From Mesostigma viride (lineage: Eukaryota > Streptophyta > Mesostigmatophyceae > Mesostigmatales > Mesostigmataceae): a stretch of 64,000 nt of DNA. Made by a program: the position numbers and the translations under genes. Of the stretch, positions 1 through 11,293 are shown piece by piece. The DNA lies in the NCBI GenBank assembly GCA_009746045.1, contig RPFO01000715.1, positions 495,949-559,948 of the forward strand. Direction: 5' to 3'. Position 1 is the stretch's first letter. Each line of letters opens with the position of its first letter. The notes below the pieces were generated by a model. That model made no database searches, was not told the origin of the DNA, and saw nothing but the letters and a program-made list of their open reading frames with translations.

Positions 1-631
1 GTGTGCTGGTCTGGTCTCGCTGCACAAGCGATGGCGGGAGCAAACTAGAAACAGAAGACAGCTCTGCATACCGGTAGCATGCATGCCGACACATAACTAC
101 TTCGTTTTGATGACTTTTTTTGTTTGCCCATGTGTGCGCATGTACATGCACTTTGGCTCTGTGTGTCCCGCTGATATCGTGACTGGTTGAAATGTGATTG
201 CGTGAACTGTAGGCGCACCTACAGCATGTGATTTTCTAACCTCAGCATATCATTCGTATGCAAATCAGCGTACACATTATGTACAGGGTAATAATTGAAT
301 GGCAATTCAATGGCGGAGATGTACACTCCCTTGAACTTCTCACGTCGCGCTCTTGACTGTCCTGCGCTATTCAGGCCGGGTGTACCGCCTCAGTTGACCT
401 GTGGGACTTGAAGTCCCCGGTGTAGCACAATGGCAGGTTTGAGCACGGATAGCGTCCATGCTTATGGATCACGGTACAAGATTATGCTTACGGATCATGC
501 TTATTTTCAAGCAAAGCTAGGCTGCCCTGAGCCATGCCAGGGTTGGCTTTTGTTTAGATGGTTTCTGTGTTGAATTGAACGGACCTCTGACTTGTGGATT
601 CCCACCACTGGTGGTTGCCTCCTGCTATGCA
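1..631. other. Intergenic, no gene recognised
   Basis: No convincing coding frame, RNA gene or repeat was recognised here. Base composition is less GC-rich than in the gene exons further on. The stretch ends at a (TTAA)n run that starts the LINE-tail cluster. Confidence 0.4.
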
Positions 632-1067
632 ACCATTAATTAATTAATTAGGAACATAACTCCGTTGGGAGTAAATGTAGCACATAACCCAGAGAAGGGG
701 CATATGGCTTTTAATACATTCTAAGCTACTTCCTGCCAGGGTGGGAATGTAAACGACACTTGCTCGAGGTGCACCAGGGCACCTGCACCCCCATGATTGA
801 ATTGAATTGAATTGAATTATAACATAACTCCGTTGGGAGTATATGTAGCACATAGCCCTTGAGAGGGGGCATATGGCCTATCATACAATGATCCTAAGCT
901 ACTTCCTGCAAGGGTGGGGATGTAAAGGACCCTTGCTCTAGGTGCACCAGGGCACTTGCATCCCCATGATCTTCAAGCTATGCCCAGCGAAGGGGGAGCC
1001 TGCCATTAAAAATTAAATTAAATTAAATTATAACATGCCTCCGTTGGGAGATCACGTAGCACATATT
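632..1067 (-). repeat. Cluster of three LINE 3'-end fragments (tail family 1)
   Basis: Three successive copies of the same 3' end lie on the minus strand at about 632-793, 794-1000 and 1001-1067. Each contains, on the plus strand, a CTCCGTTGGGAG-type hairpin next to a simple repeat. The simple repeat differs between copies: (TTAA)n at 632-650, (GAATT)n at 794-818 and (TTAAA)n at 1004-1030. The upstream body, containing GGTGCACCAGGGCAC, recurs in the element at the right end of the window. This is typical of 5'-truncated LINE or SINE insertions. The copies have no coding capacity. Confidence 0.75.
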
Positions 1068-1286
1068 TGATCAGGCACTCCGCAAAGGTGAAAACCATTT
1101 GCGTTCAGTACCGGGCCGCGGAAAACGCGGAAAAACGCGATCTGCAAATGAATCCGACCGGAATCGAACTGGGGACCTCTCGCACCAATTTTGCTGACTA
1201 TAGGACGGACGTCTCCGGTTACCATGGCATCGCCAACTTACACCTACAGTCATCCGCAAAAGTTCTCCTGTCCGGGGAGTGATGCA
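1068..1286 (-). repeat. 219-bp dispersed repeat with tRNA-like promoter boxes, copy 1
   Basis: It is almost identical to 26664-26881 in the same orientation, differing at a few bases. Read on the minus strand it contains AGTTCGATTCC, close to the tRNA B-box consensus, and TGGTAACCGG about 45 nt upstream, a weak A-box match. A CCGCGGAAAACGCGG-like GC palindrome follows. This fits a tRNA-derived SINE head, but a complete cloverleaf cannot be folded. About 19 bp of one end (TTTGCGGAGTGCCTGATCA) also occurs alone at 12297-12315. Confidence 0.6.
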
Positions 1287-1309
1287 CATATTCCCGTGGA
1301 TGGATGGGG

Positions 1310-3260
1310 GGGGGACAAAGCCGCGAAACCGAACTAATCTAACTCTACTAAGCTAATCTAATCTAGAAAACCCTACCTATTCTACTCAGCAAAGCGCCCC
1401 TTCCGCTTGGGGGGAGGGGGCTTGCCCACAGGTGCGGGCGTATGAGCCTCCTTGGTATGAGCCTGGACAATGGTCTTCCACCTCTTCTTGTCCTGCATAA
1501 CAGTCCAAGCAAGAGAGAGGGAGTGAATGTGATGTTCAAACTGCGCTGGGACCACTAGGTCAGCCATCAACTGAGCACTGTGGGTAGGTCATGACATGTT
1601 TGCCTACGTCTTCTTAGGAATGTCCTTGGGGCCAGGCCAGGTCAGTATATGCCGCCCTGGCTGGCCAAGCCCCTGGGGGCCGGCCAGACCGAGGTCGGTG
1701 TCTACCTGGCTGGTGCGAGCAAGATGTCCTACGAATGCTATCCTACGCTGTCTAATCTCGTCCGAAATGCGACGGGCATGCCCTGGTACAAAGATTCTAA
1801 AGACCTATGCGTGGAAAACGAACTACATTCAGGGCCTGACGGAGCATCCTGGTTACCGTGCCGTTTACCTTAGCCGCCAGCGTGTCCGTGGACGTCCCGA
1901 TGCCTCGGAGCCATACGTGAGCACCGTGAGGACCGGCCAGGACCTTGAGGAGCATGCGCTTGCGGTGCTCGCCAAGGGCCTTCGAGTGCCAGTAGGTTTT
2001 GAGCGAACGGTGCCGAGCCCAGGCCTGCAGGCCGATGCGGGTGTCCACATCGGCGGCGGTGTCAGGAAGCATGCTCCCCAGCAGTTTAAGGCGATCACGA
2101 AACGGGACCTCCGTCCCGTCTAGCAGCCGTGGCAGCGGTGGGCGATTGTCCAGAAGCCCCAATCACCATAGCCTCAGTTTTGACACTAATCTCCAACCCC
2201 ACCGCCCTCGCCTCCAAGCCCAGACATTCCAGCCAGGTCTGAATGTGCTCGGGTCGCGCGATGAGGGTGGTGTCGTCCGCATAAATCAGGTCGGCCACGC
2301 GGTAGCCAGTGCTAACCCCGCCATGCTCGCGCTCGTTAAGGATGTCCAAGCCAAGCTCGAACCCCTTAAGAGCAGTAAAGCGCGCACGTGCCCGGCGCAT
2401 GACGTGATCCACGACAATAATCATGGAACAGATATATGGGGACCTAGGACACAACCTTGCCATACCCCGTGGTGAAGGGGGAATGGTGGGGTGGTGCCTT
2501 CCGCAGTCCGCACTACTGCCTGTAAGCCCTCATACAGTCGACGAATGGCAGCAATAAACGCTGGTGGTACCCGATCCAGAGCTAGGATGGCCCAAAGAGC
2601 CTCCCAGAGGACCGTGTCAAAGGCCTTGATATAGTCAACAAAAATGAAGACCATCGGCAAACCATCAGGGCAATGGCGACGCACCTCCTCCATCAACCGG
2701 CGCGCGACAAACAGTGACAGCCATGACAGTGTTACGACCACGACAGAAACCCGTCGGAGACTCACCCAGGTGTGGGTCCAGCGCGGCGCGGAGCCGGTGC
2801 AGTGCTCATCATGCGCATGAAGACCTTCAGCGCGGCGCTCTGGAGGCAGACACCCCGATAGTTACTGGGGTCAGCAGCAGAGCCCTTCTTCTTGTACAGC
2901 ATGACTCGGATGGTCGTCTGCCACTCAGCAGGAGGAGGCTCATCAGAGAGCATGAAGAGACGATTGCAGAGCGCCAGCAGAAGCTCCCTCACTGCTTGAG
3001 GTCAGGGGTCTTCAGCAACTCATGCAGCCGAAAGGTGGTCGGCACCGACCGCCGCGTCGTACCGCAGGCGAGCAAGGGCGCCGTCCAATAATTGCTTCAA
3101 CTCCAATTCCTTTAAAGTGAAGGGGTGGATGGCGCCGTCGGTGGCAAGGCAGCCCTCCTGCAAGGCGGGACTTGGTAGTCCGCGGCCGAGGAGGGGGGCG
3201 CAGGCGGCGGCGGGGGTCCGGCAACACCGAGACGGGCGGCCGTCTCGGGGTGAAGCGGCG
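1310..3260 (-). pseudogene. LINE ORF2 pseudogene A (reverse transcriptase to C-terminus)
   Basis: Broken minus-strand frames show a non-LTR retrotransposon ORF2 in order. The pre-RT block is near 2790-2990 (TIRVMLYKKKGSAADPSNYR). The first catalytic block, FVDYIKAFDTVLW, is near 2600-2640, and GVWQGCVLGP is near 2470. The active-site YADD with its RT tail is near 2270, and a C-terminal arm containing TVTRMLRQALNVV is near 1810-1850. A basic tail ends in a stop near 1382. Frameshifts and stops separate these blocks, so it is dead. The 5' part is missing at a junction with a second ORF2 fragment around 3230-3270. The frames on the plus strand here are shadows. Confidence 0.8.
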
Positions 3261-4720
3261 ATTTAATGAACAGACAGGTAGGGCGACAGCACGCAGCCCT
3301 GCCACACACCCTTCTGTAAAGGGCATGGTGGCGTGGTCCCGTAGGAAGTGCGCACCAAAGTGGTGGACCCTTAATTCATACAGGTTGCGGATGACAGCAA
3401 TAAGGGGGCGGGAGATCCGGAACAGCTCGAGGATGTCCCATAGCGCAGGCCAGAAAACCGAATCGAAGGCTTTGATGAAGTGACCCACCAGCACAAGGTG
3501 CAGAGTGCAGAGGGGACTCACCAGGCTGAAGGCGTTGCAGTTCTTCAGTCCACAAGGCGGCGAGTAACGAAGAGCGCCTGTACTGAACGTGTTGCGACCT
3601 GAACGGAAGCCGTGCTGAGTCTCGCTGAGGTGACCGTCTTGGGCCGTGCGCAGGCGGTTCAAGACATCTGAGCCGCATGAGAAGCTTGAGGGGGGCACTT
3701 TGGATGCACAACCCTCTGTAGTTGCCGGGTTCGGCTGGCGACCCCTTGTTCTTGTACAGCATCGTGCGAAAACTGTGTTGCCAGGCCGCTGGAGGCGGTT
3801 GCGACGACAGCAGAAGGCGGTTGCAGATATCCCGGAGATCTGGCTGAGGTGCCAGTTGTCGCGACGGTTTCACACCAGGGAACCGCAATCTGATGCGGGC
3901 GAGCACGAGGCGGTGATCAGATTCCACCGTGCTGCAAGAATCTTGCAGCAAGCGAGCATCGACAACTGAGGGGCGCTGAGCCCGGCGTACGCAGATATAG
4001 TCAAGGCACACCACCCGATCTGACGGCCCCAAAAAGGTGGCCAGCTGCTCAGCGGGGCGTGCGAAAGAAGCATTGCATGCAACCAGCGCAGATTCTGCCA
4101 GCAGATTCGCAAAAAGAGCCGTGTTACCGTTGGCTGTCGTGTTGGTTGGGGAGTACTGAGCGCCCCCAGTGCCAACTGGCAGCATGGCGTTGGCGTCGAG
4201 CCGCATAACCAGGAAGTTCCGAGCTGGGACATGTTGGCCTCCTCCTCCTTGAGGGCGCTGAAGAAGGCCTCAGGTTCCGCATGAGCTCGACCCGCATGTG
4301 GTGTGCACATATCCCACGATAACGGTTAGCGTGTGGTGGGAATGGCCCTCAGTGGCCGAAAAAGTGGCCACTAGCACAGGCGGGGAGCGCAGCACGATGG
4401 ACTGGAGGTGCGCTGATGCTGCCGGTGAGCACAAGAGGCCCACACCACCTTGACCCGGCGCGTCGCCTCCACCATAGTGGAACCGCCAGCCCGCACGAAG
4501 GTCGTCGACCAGAAGACCGTAATGCTTGTCAACGCATGGAGTCTTTCTTTCAGGGCGGATATGCGTCGTCTCCGTCCTGTCTGGGGTCGCCGGCGTGTTG
4601 ACTGAGCCTCATCCCGCTCAAGGCGGGCCAGGAGGCGTGTGAGGCTGGTAAACTGGCGGGAAGGTTGACCGTGGCAAACTTGCATCCTGGTCATGGTCGC
4701 ACGGTGCGACATGAGGATGG
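3260..4720 (-). pseudogene. LINE ORF2 pseudogene B (APE endonuclease to mid-RT)
   Basis: Minus-strand frames give an apurinic-type endonuclease: GVGLLCSPAASAHL near 4400, LDANAMLPVG near 4190 where GDFNA is expected, LDYICVRRAQRPSV near 3990, and the catalytic SDHRLVLARIRL near 3900. The start of a reverse transcriptase follows (FRTMLYKNKGSPAEPGNYRG near 3750; HGFRSGR near 3610; HFIKAFDSVFWPALW near 3450). The protein breaks off just after the RT GC.SP.L region. It repeats domains already present in pseudogene A, so the two are separate, related LINE copies joined head to tail. Several frameshifts make it inactive. Confidence 0.78.
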
Positions 4721-4841
4721 AAAGGGGCTTGTTTATTAATAAAGGCTGTGCCCAAAGCCTATTGTACCGCGAGGCCGCGAGGGTGTGCCCTTACCGGGCG
4801 CCCTCCATACTGGGGACGTGCGGTGACGACGACGATGAGCT

Positions 4842-4905
4842 AAGGGAATTATATGTGCTACATGATCTCCCAATGGAGTCATGTTATAATTTAATTTTTT
4901 AATTT
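4842..4905 (+). repeat. LINE 3'-end fragment, tail family 1
   Basis: It contains TGTGCTACATGATCTCCCAA followed by TGGAGTCATGTTATAATTTA, the same 3' end as 1001-1067 but on the plus strand, and an AATTTT-rich tail. It is probably a very short 5'-truncated copy. Confidence 0.6.
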
Positions 4906-5017
4906 TATGTTGCATTGCATATTTCTGCTATTTGTGACATTAAATGAAAATCTGAGAATTTCAGAACTGGACTCGATGCTTGAGCAGTAGGAAATGGGTA
5001 TCGTCAATCGTGTCCGA

Positions 5018-5160
5018 TTGCTGCTGTGTCATGAAGGAGAAAGGGGGTCTATGCCCTTTCTTTCTGTTGTGCACATGCAGGGTTTAAAAGCACTCCGGTG
5101 CTCTGTGACTCCCCAACAGGAGCACGTGTCTAATAAATAAATAAATAAATAAATAAATAA
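5018..5160 (+). repeat. LINE 3'-end fragment, tail family 2, with (TAAA)n tail
   Basis: The end of the 3' UTR seen in the elements at 14640-15416 and 22040-22820 is repeated here: a CATGAAGGAGA motif, a C-rich block, GGGTTTAAAAGCAC, then a hairpin of GTGCTC and GGAGCAC arms around CCCCAAC. The tail is (TAAA)n (about 5131-5160) instead of the (TTAA)n of the other two copies. Confidence 0.7.
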
Positions 5161-6292
5161 ATTCATATTGCACACACCGTGCACTCTTTCTGCCAACTCA
5201 CTGCCATGCCACAAATTACCATTGCAGGATCACAACTCGACATCCATGAGAATGGGAATTTTTTTTCTTTTTTCATTTTTTTTGGCAAGAGGAAAATCAA
5301 TCAAACCACAACCACAAACCAATCCAATCCAATCCAATCCAATCAACATTAAATATGACAAAGAAGCGAGCCTCGGTTCCAGGGCCTGTTGCCCATATGT
5401 TATTCAACCCACGTGCATTCAAGGCACCCGGTACACAGGAGCCTCTGGCCCATGCAGGAGCTATCACTGTGGAAGCTCACCGGCCAGCTTTTCGGGCACC
5501 ATCCCGGCCGAAAGAACCTCACCCTCGCTTCCATGGAATGCAGGTGCATGCCACGAGAGCGCTGTACAAGGAAATAATTACATCCTACACATGTCTCATC
5601 ACAACACATGAAATCACAGACTTCCCCTGGAACCAAGCCGTTCAGGGCAAGACATCCAAATCTTCAAACATACATCAGTGCAGAAAAGGGGCGCGAACAA
5701 TGTACAGATTGCCGGTGCGCCGGTGCGGGCACCAGAGAAAATTCCACGCTTCACGCGGGAGGAAGTAGCGTAGCTCGCAGAGACCCCGCGTTGTCAATCG
5801 AGGGAAATGTGTGGCGTGCCAGCAATAGACGGTGTTGAAAATGCCAGCACACAGTGACCTTTCCCCCGAGAGCGGGCCTTCAGCCTGGGCGACACCCTCC
5901 AGGGCGCCGGACAGGGGCTGACAGAGAGCTGAAAATGATGAGGGAGGGCCCGGAACGCACGCCCCGGCCGATAGGCTTCGGGGTCACGTGGGCCCTGACC
6001 TCTTCAGGTGGCAGTTTCAATGTACAGGTGCCAGTATCCAAGGTGGTCGTCGGTCGCGGATCTGATCTGGCAGCTCGAGGGACGATGTAGTTTGGCGCGA
6101 GCCGTCAAAGACAGATACCCTGCAGGGTGCCCGCGGGCCCTCCCCGGGAACAAAACAGGTTCTTCCGGGCTGCGTGGAATTGAATGTTTCACCCGCAGCA
6201 AGGATGCCGATGTCCAGGGGGTCCCACCCCAGCCGCCTGCCCTTTTGAAGGGCGGCGGTGTGCAGGGGAGCATCTACCCGTCGCCGCGCCCC
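5161..6292. other. Intergenic or 3' UTR of the MYB gene
   Basis: There is no recognisable gene. The stretch holds a short (AATCC)n run at about 5318-5343 and an unsupported 137-codon frame at 5355-5768. The part next to 6293 is downstream of the minus-strand MYB stop and may be its 3' UTR. Confidence 0.35.
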
Positions 6293-7930
6293 TCAGACCA
6301 CGCGTATGCTGGCCTCGTTCCCTTGGGGGTGGAACGCCGAGTGCCGGCGAGCAGCCTCGGTGAACTTGGACGAGAGCTCCGAGGGCTCCGAGGGGGAACC
6401 CACCGGGGTCCCGCCTGGTCCGCTGCTGCCCTCCGCCTGCCGCTCCGCCCATTCCCACAGCGACGTCGCCTTGGAGGGGAAGATGGCAGTGGGCTTGCAT
6501 ATCGACGAACCCGGCTGCGGAGTGGGTGCCGGGTGGTGCGGCACGTAGTAGGGGAAGGGCACCGTGGACCAGGGGAGCACGGGGTAGGAGGACCGTGCGC
6601 CAAAGGGTGGCGGCGGGCCGTAGGCGACAGGTACGGCGACTGCGGGGGAGGGGCGGACAGGGACTGGGACAGTAGGCACAGGGGCGCAGAGGGTTGAGTT
6701 CTCGGCCCGAGCCTGGGCTGGCTTTTCCCGCGCGGGCTCCTCGGCCATGGCGGTGGCTGGGACGGGCACAGGGACCGCCAGGGTGGCATGGGTGGCGTGC
6801 GGCCGCGGCGGGTAGGAGTGGCCACTCTTCTCGGGCGGACTGCTCGCGTGGGAGTGGCCACGCTCATAGTTGTATGTGGGGTAGACAGGGGGAAGCGCCA
6901 CGGCACCGGAGCCTTGCAGCCGGCCCATAATGTCAGGCGACCGCATCGCACTGGGCATGACTGGGCTGCCCACCTTGGGCTCATCACCCTGCGACGCCAA
7001 GTTGGAGGCGGCCTGAACGGACTCACCAAGATGAGACAGCACAACCAAGGGGGTGCATGAAAGGATAAGTTAGGGAGAGGGCAGGCAAGGGGTGGATCTT
7101 GGAAAAGGAAAAGAAGGCAACAGGGGTGGCAAAACACGGGTGACCAACTGTGGCTCGCGGGAAGACGACCAGATCCTGCCTCAACTCTGCAATCTGGTGC
7201 ATTTCGGTTGTTTGAAAGCACGCGATCGGATGACGACGTCAGCCCGCAAACGAGATCACCCACCGGTGCAATGGAAACCGTGTGGGAAGGTGCAGAAATA
7301 CGTACCGTTTCCATGGACGAGCTGATATCGAAGAGGCTGGACCGCCGCTTTCTCTTGCAAAGGTTGTTTTGGCGGATAAAGTACTTTTGGGCGTGACTGG
7401 CGACTTGCGTGGGCGTCCTCGTCTGGACGACATGCCGCGAGATACCCCGCCAGTCGCCTTTCCCAAGCTTTTGAAGCCCGATCAGAAACAAACGATGTTC
7501 TTCCTCAGTCCAAGGCACGCCTGCATGCAGAAAGAAGGCCCAGATCGCGCGCAAAATGTGCAGCAGGTGTCAGGCAGCGATTTACAGGCGCAGCCGCGAA
7601 TAAAAGGAAACAAAATTGAGTCCAAAAGGGCTGAGAATCGCCACTAAGCGCGACTGACTTACCCTTCTTTCGTTCCCGGGCCCGGGTGCTGTTGTGCGCA
7701 CAAGTGTCCGACATGTAGCCGTGGCCATCCTCCTCTTCCTCCATTTTCGAAGCCCGCGAAATTTCTCCCTCAATCCTCTCGACGTTATGCAGATTACCCA
7801 TGCTGACGCTTTTTCTGATGGCGGGATCGACTAAGCTTGCCCCAAACAACTGCCCGCCGCTTTCTCCCTTGGCAGCGCAGGTCCTCGAATTGTGAGATGT
7901 TTGCCCGCAACGCGAGCAACGCCTTGTCAT
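6293..7930 (-). CDS. SHAQKYF-type MYB-related transcription factor (MYBS3/KUA1-like)
   Basis: Three minus-strand exons, 7663-7930, 7306-7520 and 6293-7012, join in phase (GTAAGT and GTACGT donors, CAG acceptors) to give 400 residues. The N-terminus carries a CCHC zinc-knuckle-like motif, [14 protein letters not shown] (residues 5-18). LFGASL (28-33) and [10 protein letters not shown] (38-47) follow, all typical of the plant MYBS3/KUA1/CCA1-like subgroup. A single MYB repeat begins [15 protein letters not shown] (91-105) and ends in the diagnostic SHAQKYF (131-137), followed by a basic KRKRR cluster. Known members are nuclear DNA-binding repressors or activators of sugar, circadian and senescence genes. 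The long third exon (about 240 residues) is proline- and valine-rich and not recognisable as a domain. The start was chosen at MTRRCSRCG because family members begin there; an in-frame ATG lies 66 nt upstream. The family is secure; the target genes are unknown. Confidence 0.88.
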
Positions 7931-10747
7931 TTGAAGAAATCCCGCCGCCCAGGCTGTTTGTATACGCCTGTACGAGATAGGAAAAAAGGGTAACAAGAAT
8001 TATCTGAACTGAGGTAGGCGGCGCTTGCTCCGTGGTGTGTGCATCAGGGCGATCGCTGATGAAGGCTAGCACGTAGGGGATTTTGTTTTGCCACTCTGTC
8101 AATTCTAGCCAAAATTGGATAGAGGGGAGATTTACTCGACAGTTCGACAGGGCGGGAAACCGGTGGCATGCCCGCGGAGAACCACCCAATCAGAAACCGC
8201 CTTCTGTACCCGCTCCAGCCTGTCTCCCGGGCAACGCGCTGAACTTGGCGCCCCGTGGCGCCCCGTCACTTGGACGGAAGAAATATCGGGGATCCGAAGC
8301 GTCGCGTGAAATCCCCGAGTGGTACGCAACAATTCGTCTGAACTATTCTCGTTACCTTTTCTGATCTGGATAATCTTTAACCGTACCTTTTGCTGCCTTA
8401 CTGACATTATGTCGTATGATTCTGATGTTTAAATTGTAATACAATTAGCTGATACTCGATAAAAATTTTGCCGAGTTTATTGCCAGGTGACAGTCACGGG
8501 ACAGCGGGGCTGTCAATGTGTGCAGAAGCGCTGGACCGATAGGAAAAGCGGCGCCAGATTTTTTCGCAAATCCCAGGTGCCCGTTGAGTTGAGTTGAGGT
8601 GCCCGTACGCGAGCCCAGCGTCACGGAAAACCGGGGAGAAGTTGAGTTTTGAGTGGAGCATATTCCCGCGCCGGTTGTCCGAAACCGGGAGGAGGGGGGC
8701 ATTCTCCCGACAGTTTATGCGCACAAAATATTCGTTCCGATCTTCACCCGCCCGGCGCCGGCCGTTGCAAGTTGCGTGATGCGTCGCAAACGTGCCTCCA
8801 ACAATACCCAAGAGGTGCCTCCAATTCTCCAACGATATCAAGGAGACAACCAGCGCTGGCCAGAAATCAATTCTCCAACGATGTACTAGAGTACAGAGTT
8901 TGGAACTAGGAAGGCGGTTGGTTTATGGCCGCGTTTCTTGACGATGGCGATTGGCGAATCTATTGTGACACTGCATGGCCACCCGATCCATTCCCACCCC
9001 TTGACATCATGATTACCACCTGCAAGTGGCTACTCGAATCCGTAGTCACAAGTCAACCTTGCTCAAGCCACTTTGCTTTTTTTTTTTCTTCCGTACAATT
9101 GTAGAAATCTGTAACTACTGTATGGGTGCTGCTCCGGTTCCACGAGTAAGCGGATACTGACCCTCGGCTACTTTGCCTATATTTGATTTCTGTGCGCGCT
9201 ATGGCGCAGGTTTACCTTCCAGCGTACGCACGTCTCCGGTTTGCCCGGTCATTACACTCGTACACCCCCCGGTTGAATATAGGTCGGAATCCGACCGAGT
9301 ACTGATTATCTTAGCTTATTATACGAGCCGCAGCTGCATCCGCGTCTTCGTATGGAGCGAACGGACGAACTCAACGGAGGCAAGCTGTTTCGTTTTCAGC
9401 AAACGTCGCCGTTTATGATACATGACATAGTGAGCATATAAGCGGGACTTGAGAACGTCGCGCTGTCTGTCTTCAGAAAATCGGGCTTCCCGAGCACTTC
9501 AGTGCCCTTCGGTTTCTGGTCAGTGGTCACGTCATCCAGTAAGGTTCTTTAAAAGTACGTTGTCTTGAAAATGCAGCGCACTTGTCATGACAATGCAACA
9601 ACTCGTGGCGGTCAAGTAGCACAGTCGCGTCAATTGCTGCAACGAAAGGAGTGTCTTTCCAAGGAAAGAAGATTGGTGTGTTCTGTAGTGAGAGTGCTCG
9701 TCCATCATTAGCTCAATCAATAATATAATTTAGGCACGAGTCCAGTTGTTTTTCCTGAAGCCTCCATATTTGTGTTGCGTTGCAATCAGCAGCATTTAAT
9801 GCCATACAGCATGATTGTCAATCCCGTATTGCATTGGTGTGGACATTTCTTTATGTGTCATCGCATGTGCTGGCCAGGTTGGCAAATATGGTACGCGAGT
9901 CAATACGTAGGGCCTGAAAATACGAGCCGTAGGGCCTGAATATACTTTGGGCTCCAAAATACGCGGGCCCAAAATACGTGACTGTTTTGCAGTGCATCCA
10001 TATGCAAAGCACTCCTTGATATGAAAAGCACTAGCAACACGGATAATAATTAACGAAGCTTGTCATTTCCAACTTCATCACACAATATACCATGCTCGTT
10101 CATGACGTTGATGCGTATTCCAGTTGAGAACATTTGGTGTGCTTATTGGTTAACAACATCAATATGTGCCCTGCGTTCAATCCTATCTAAAGTACTCGGC
10201 AACCAGCAGCCTGGCAGCCATCTCGTCCGTGGGAACCAGCCGTTTGGCGATCTGCAGCTCAGCTAGCCATTATGGAGAGGAGTGGATGATGAGACAGACG
10301 CATGAAAAGTTCTCGTTAAAAACGCGAGCTAGGGGTACTTTGTCACGGAAACCGGTTCGAACATGTACATAAGGTTGTCACCTCACTTCAGATAAGGTTG
10401 TCTCTTTGATATAAGGATTTCTGATTTGTTCTTTTGTTTTTCGTACCTCAGAATCCCACTCCTGAAGGACCTTTGGCATAATTATTCTGATAATTATGCA
10501 CGGCTGCTAATTGAAAATCACAGTCGCACTGGCCGGCGTCTGCATGACCGCACCTTGCTAAATCAATTGCAGCATAACGACCAGTATCACATCTTCACTT
10601 GAGCGTACTCTCGCACATGCTGCACAAAATGCAATTATTGTTGGCTTTCGCGCCAACTTACAACTAAAACTATTCGTTGGCCACGAACCAAAAAAATTAT
10701 AAGGCTTTCGTGTGACGGAAAGAACGTCCGTTCGCATCTAGTTCTGT
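7931..10747. other. Intergenic and 5' flank of the MYB gene
   Basis: No gene was recognised in either strand. The first few hundred bases are the presumed promoter and 5' UTR of the MYB gene. A small duplicated insertion at 8822-8882 is listed separately. A TAAGG-flanked GTTGTCTCTTTGAT at about 10392-10415 belongs to the same recurrent module. AT content rises beyond 8.9 kb. Confidence 0.4.
8822..8882 (-). repeat. 31-bp micro-insertion flanked by 15-bp direct repeats
   Basis: CAATTCTCCAACGAT occurs at 8822-8836 and again at 8868-8882. Between them is a 31-bp unit starting ATCAAGGAGACAACCAGCGC. The unit matches the ends of longer elements at 38783 and 40176. The arrangement reads as a target-site duplication around an extremely truncated retro-insert whose 3' end, on the minus strand, is GGTTGTCTCCTTGAT. 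Confidence 0.65.
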
Positions 10748-10795
10748 GAAGTGAGACAACTATGCCTGGGCGCATGGCGATCCAACGTTCTAGTA
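10748..10795 (-). repeat. SINE-like repeat, 3'-end fragment
   Basis: GAAGTGAGACAACTATGCCT followed by a GGCGATCCAACG block matches the end of the repeats at 11776, 23962 and 27201. Only about 45 bp are shared here. Confidence 0.5.
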
Positions 10796-10924
10796 AATTA
10801 AAATCTCGAACGGGAAGTGAAATGCCGCGCCATGCAAGACCCCAGTACAACCACCGCGCTGCCCGCTGGAACCGGGCCGCAAAATTCAAAGTCCAGTTTG
10901 CGTACTGTATGAAAAATACGCGTT

Positions 10925-11293
<369 letters not shown>

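Noticed and set aside
1140-1240. Functional tRNA gene on the minus strand
   Set aside because: A B-box-like sequence is present, but acceptor and T stems cannot be paired properly and the spacing does not give a cloverleaf; the sequence is also part of a repeated 219-bp unit.
5355-5768. 137-codon ORF
   Set aside because: No recognisable domain, no supported splice partners; lies downstream of the MYB stop and is likely UTR or spacer.
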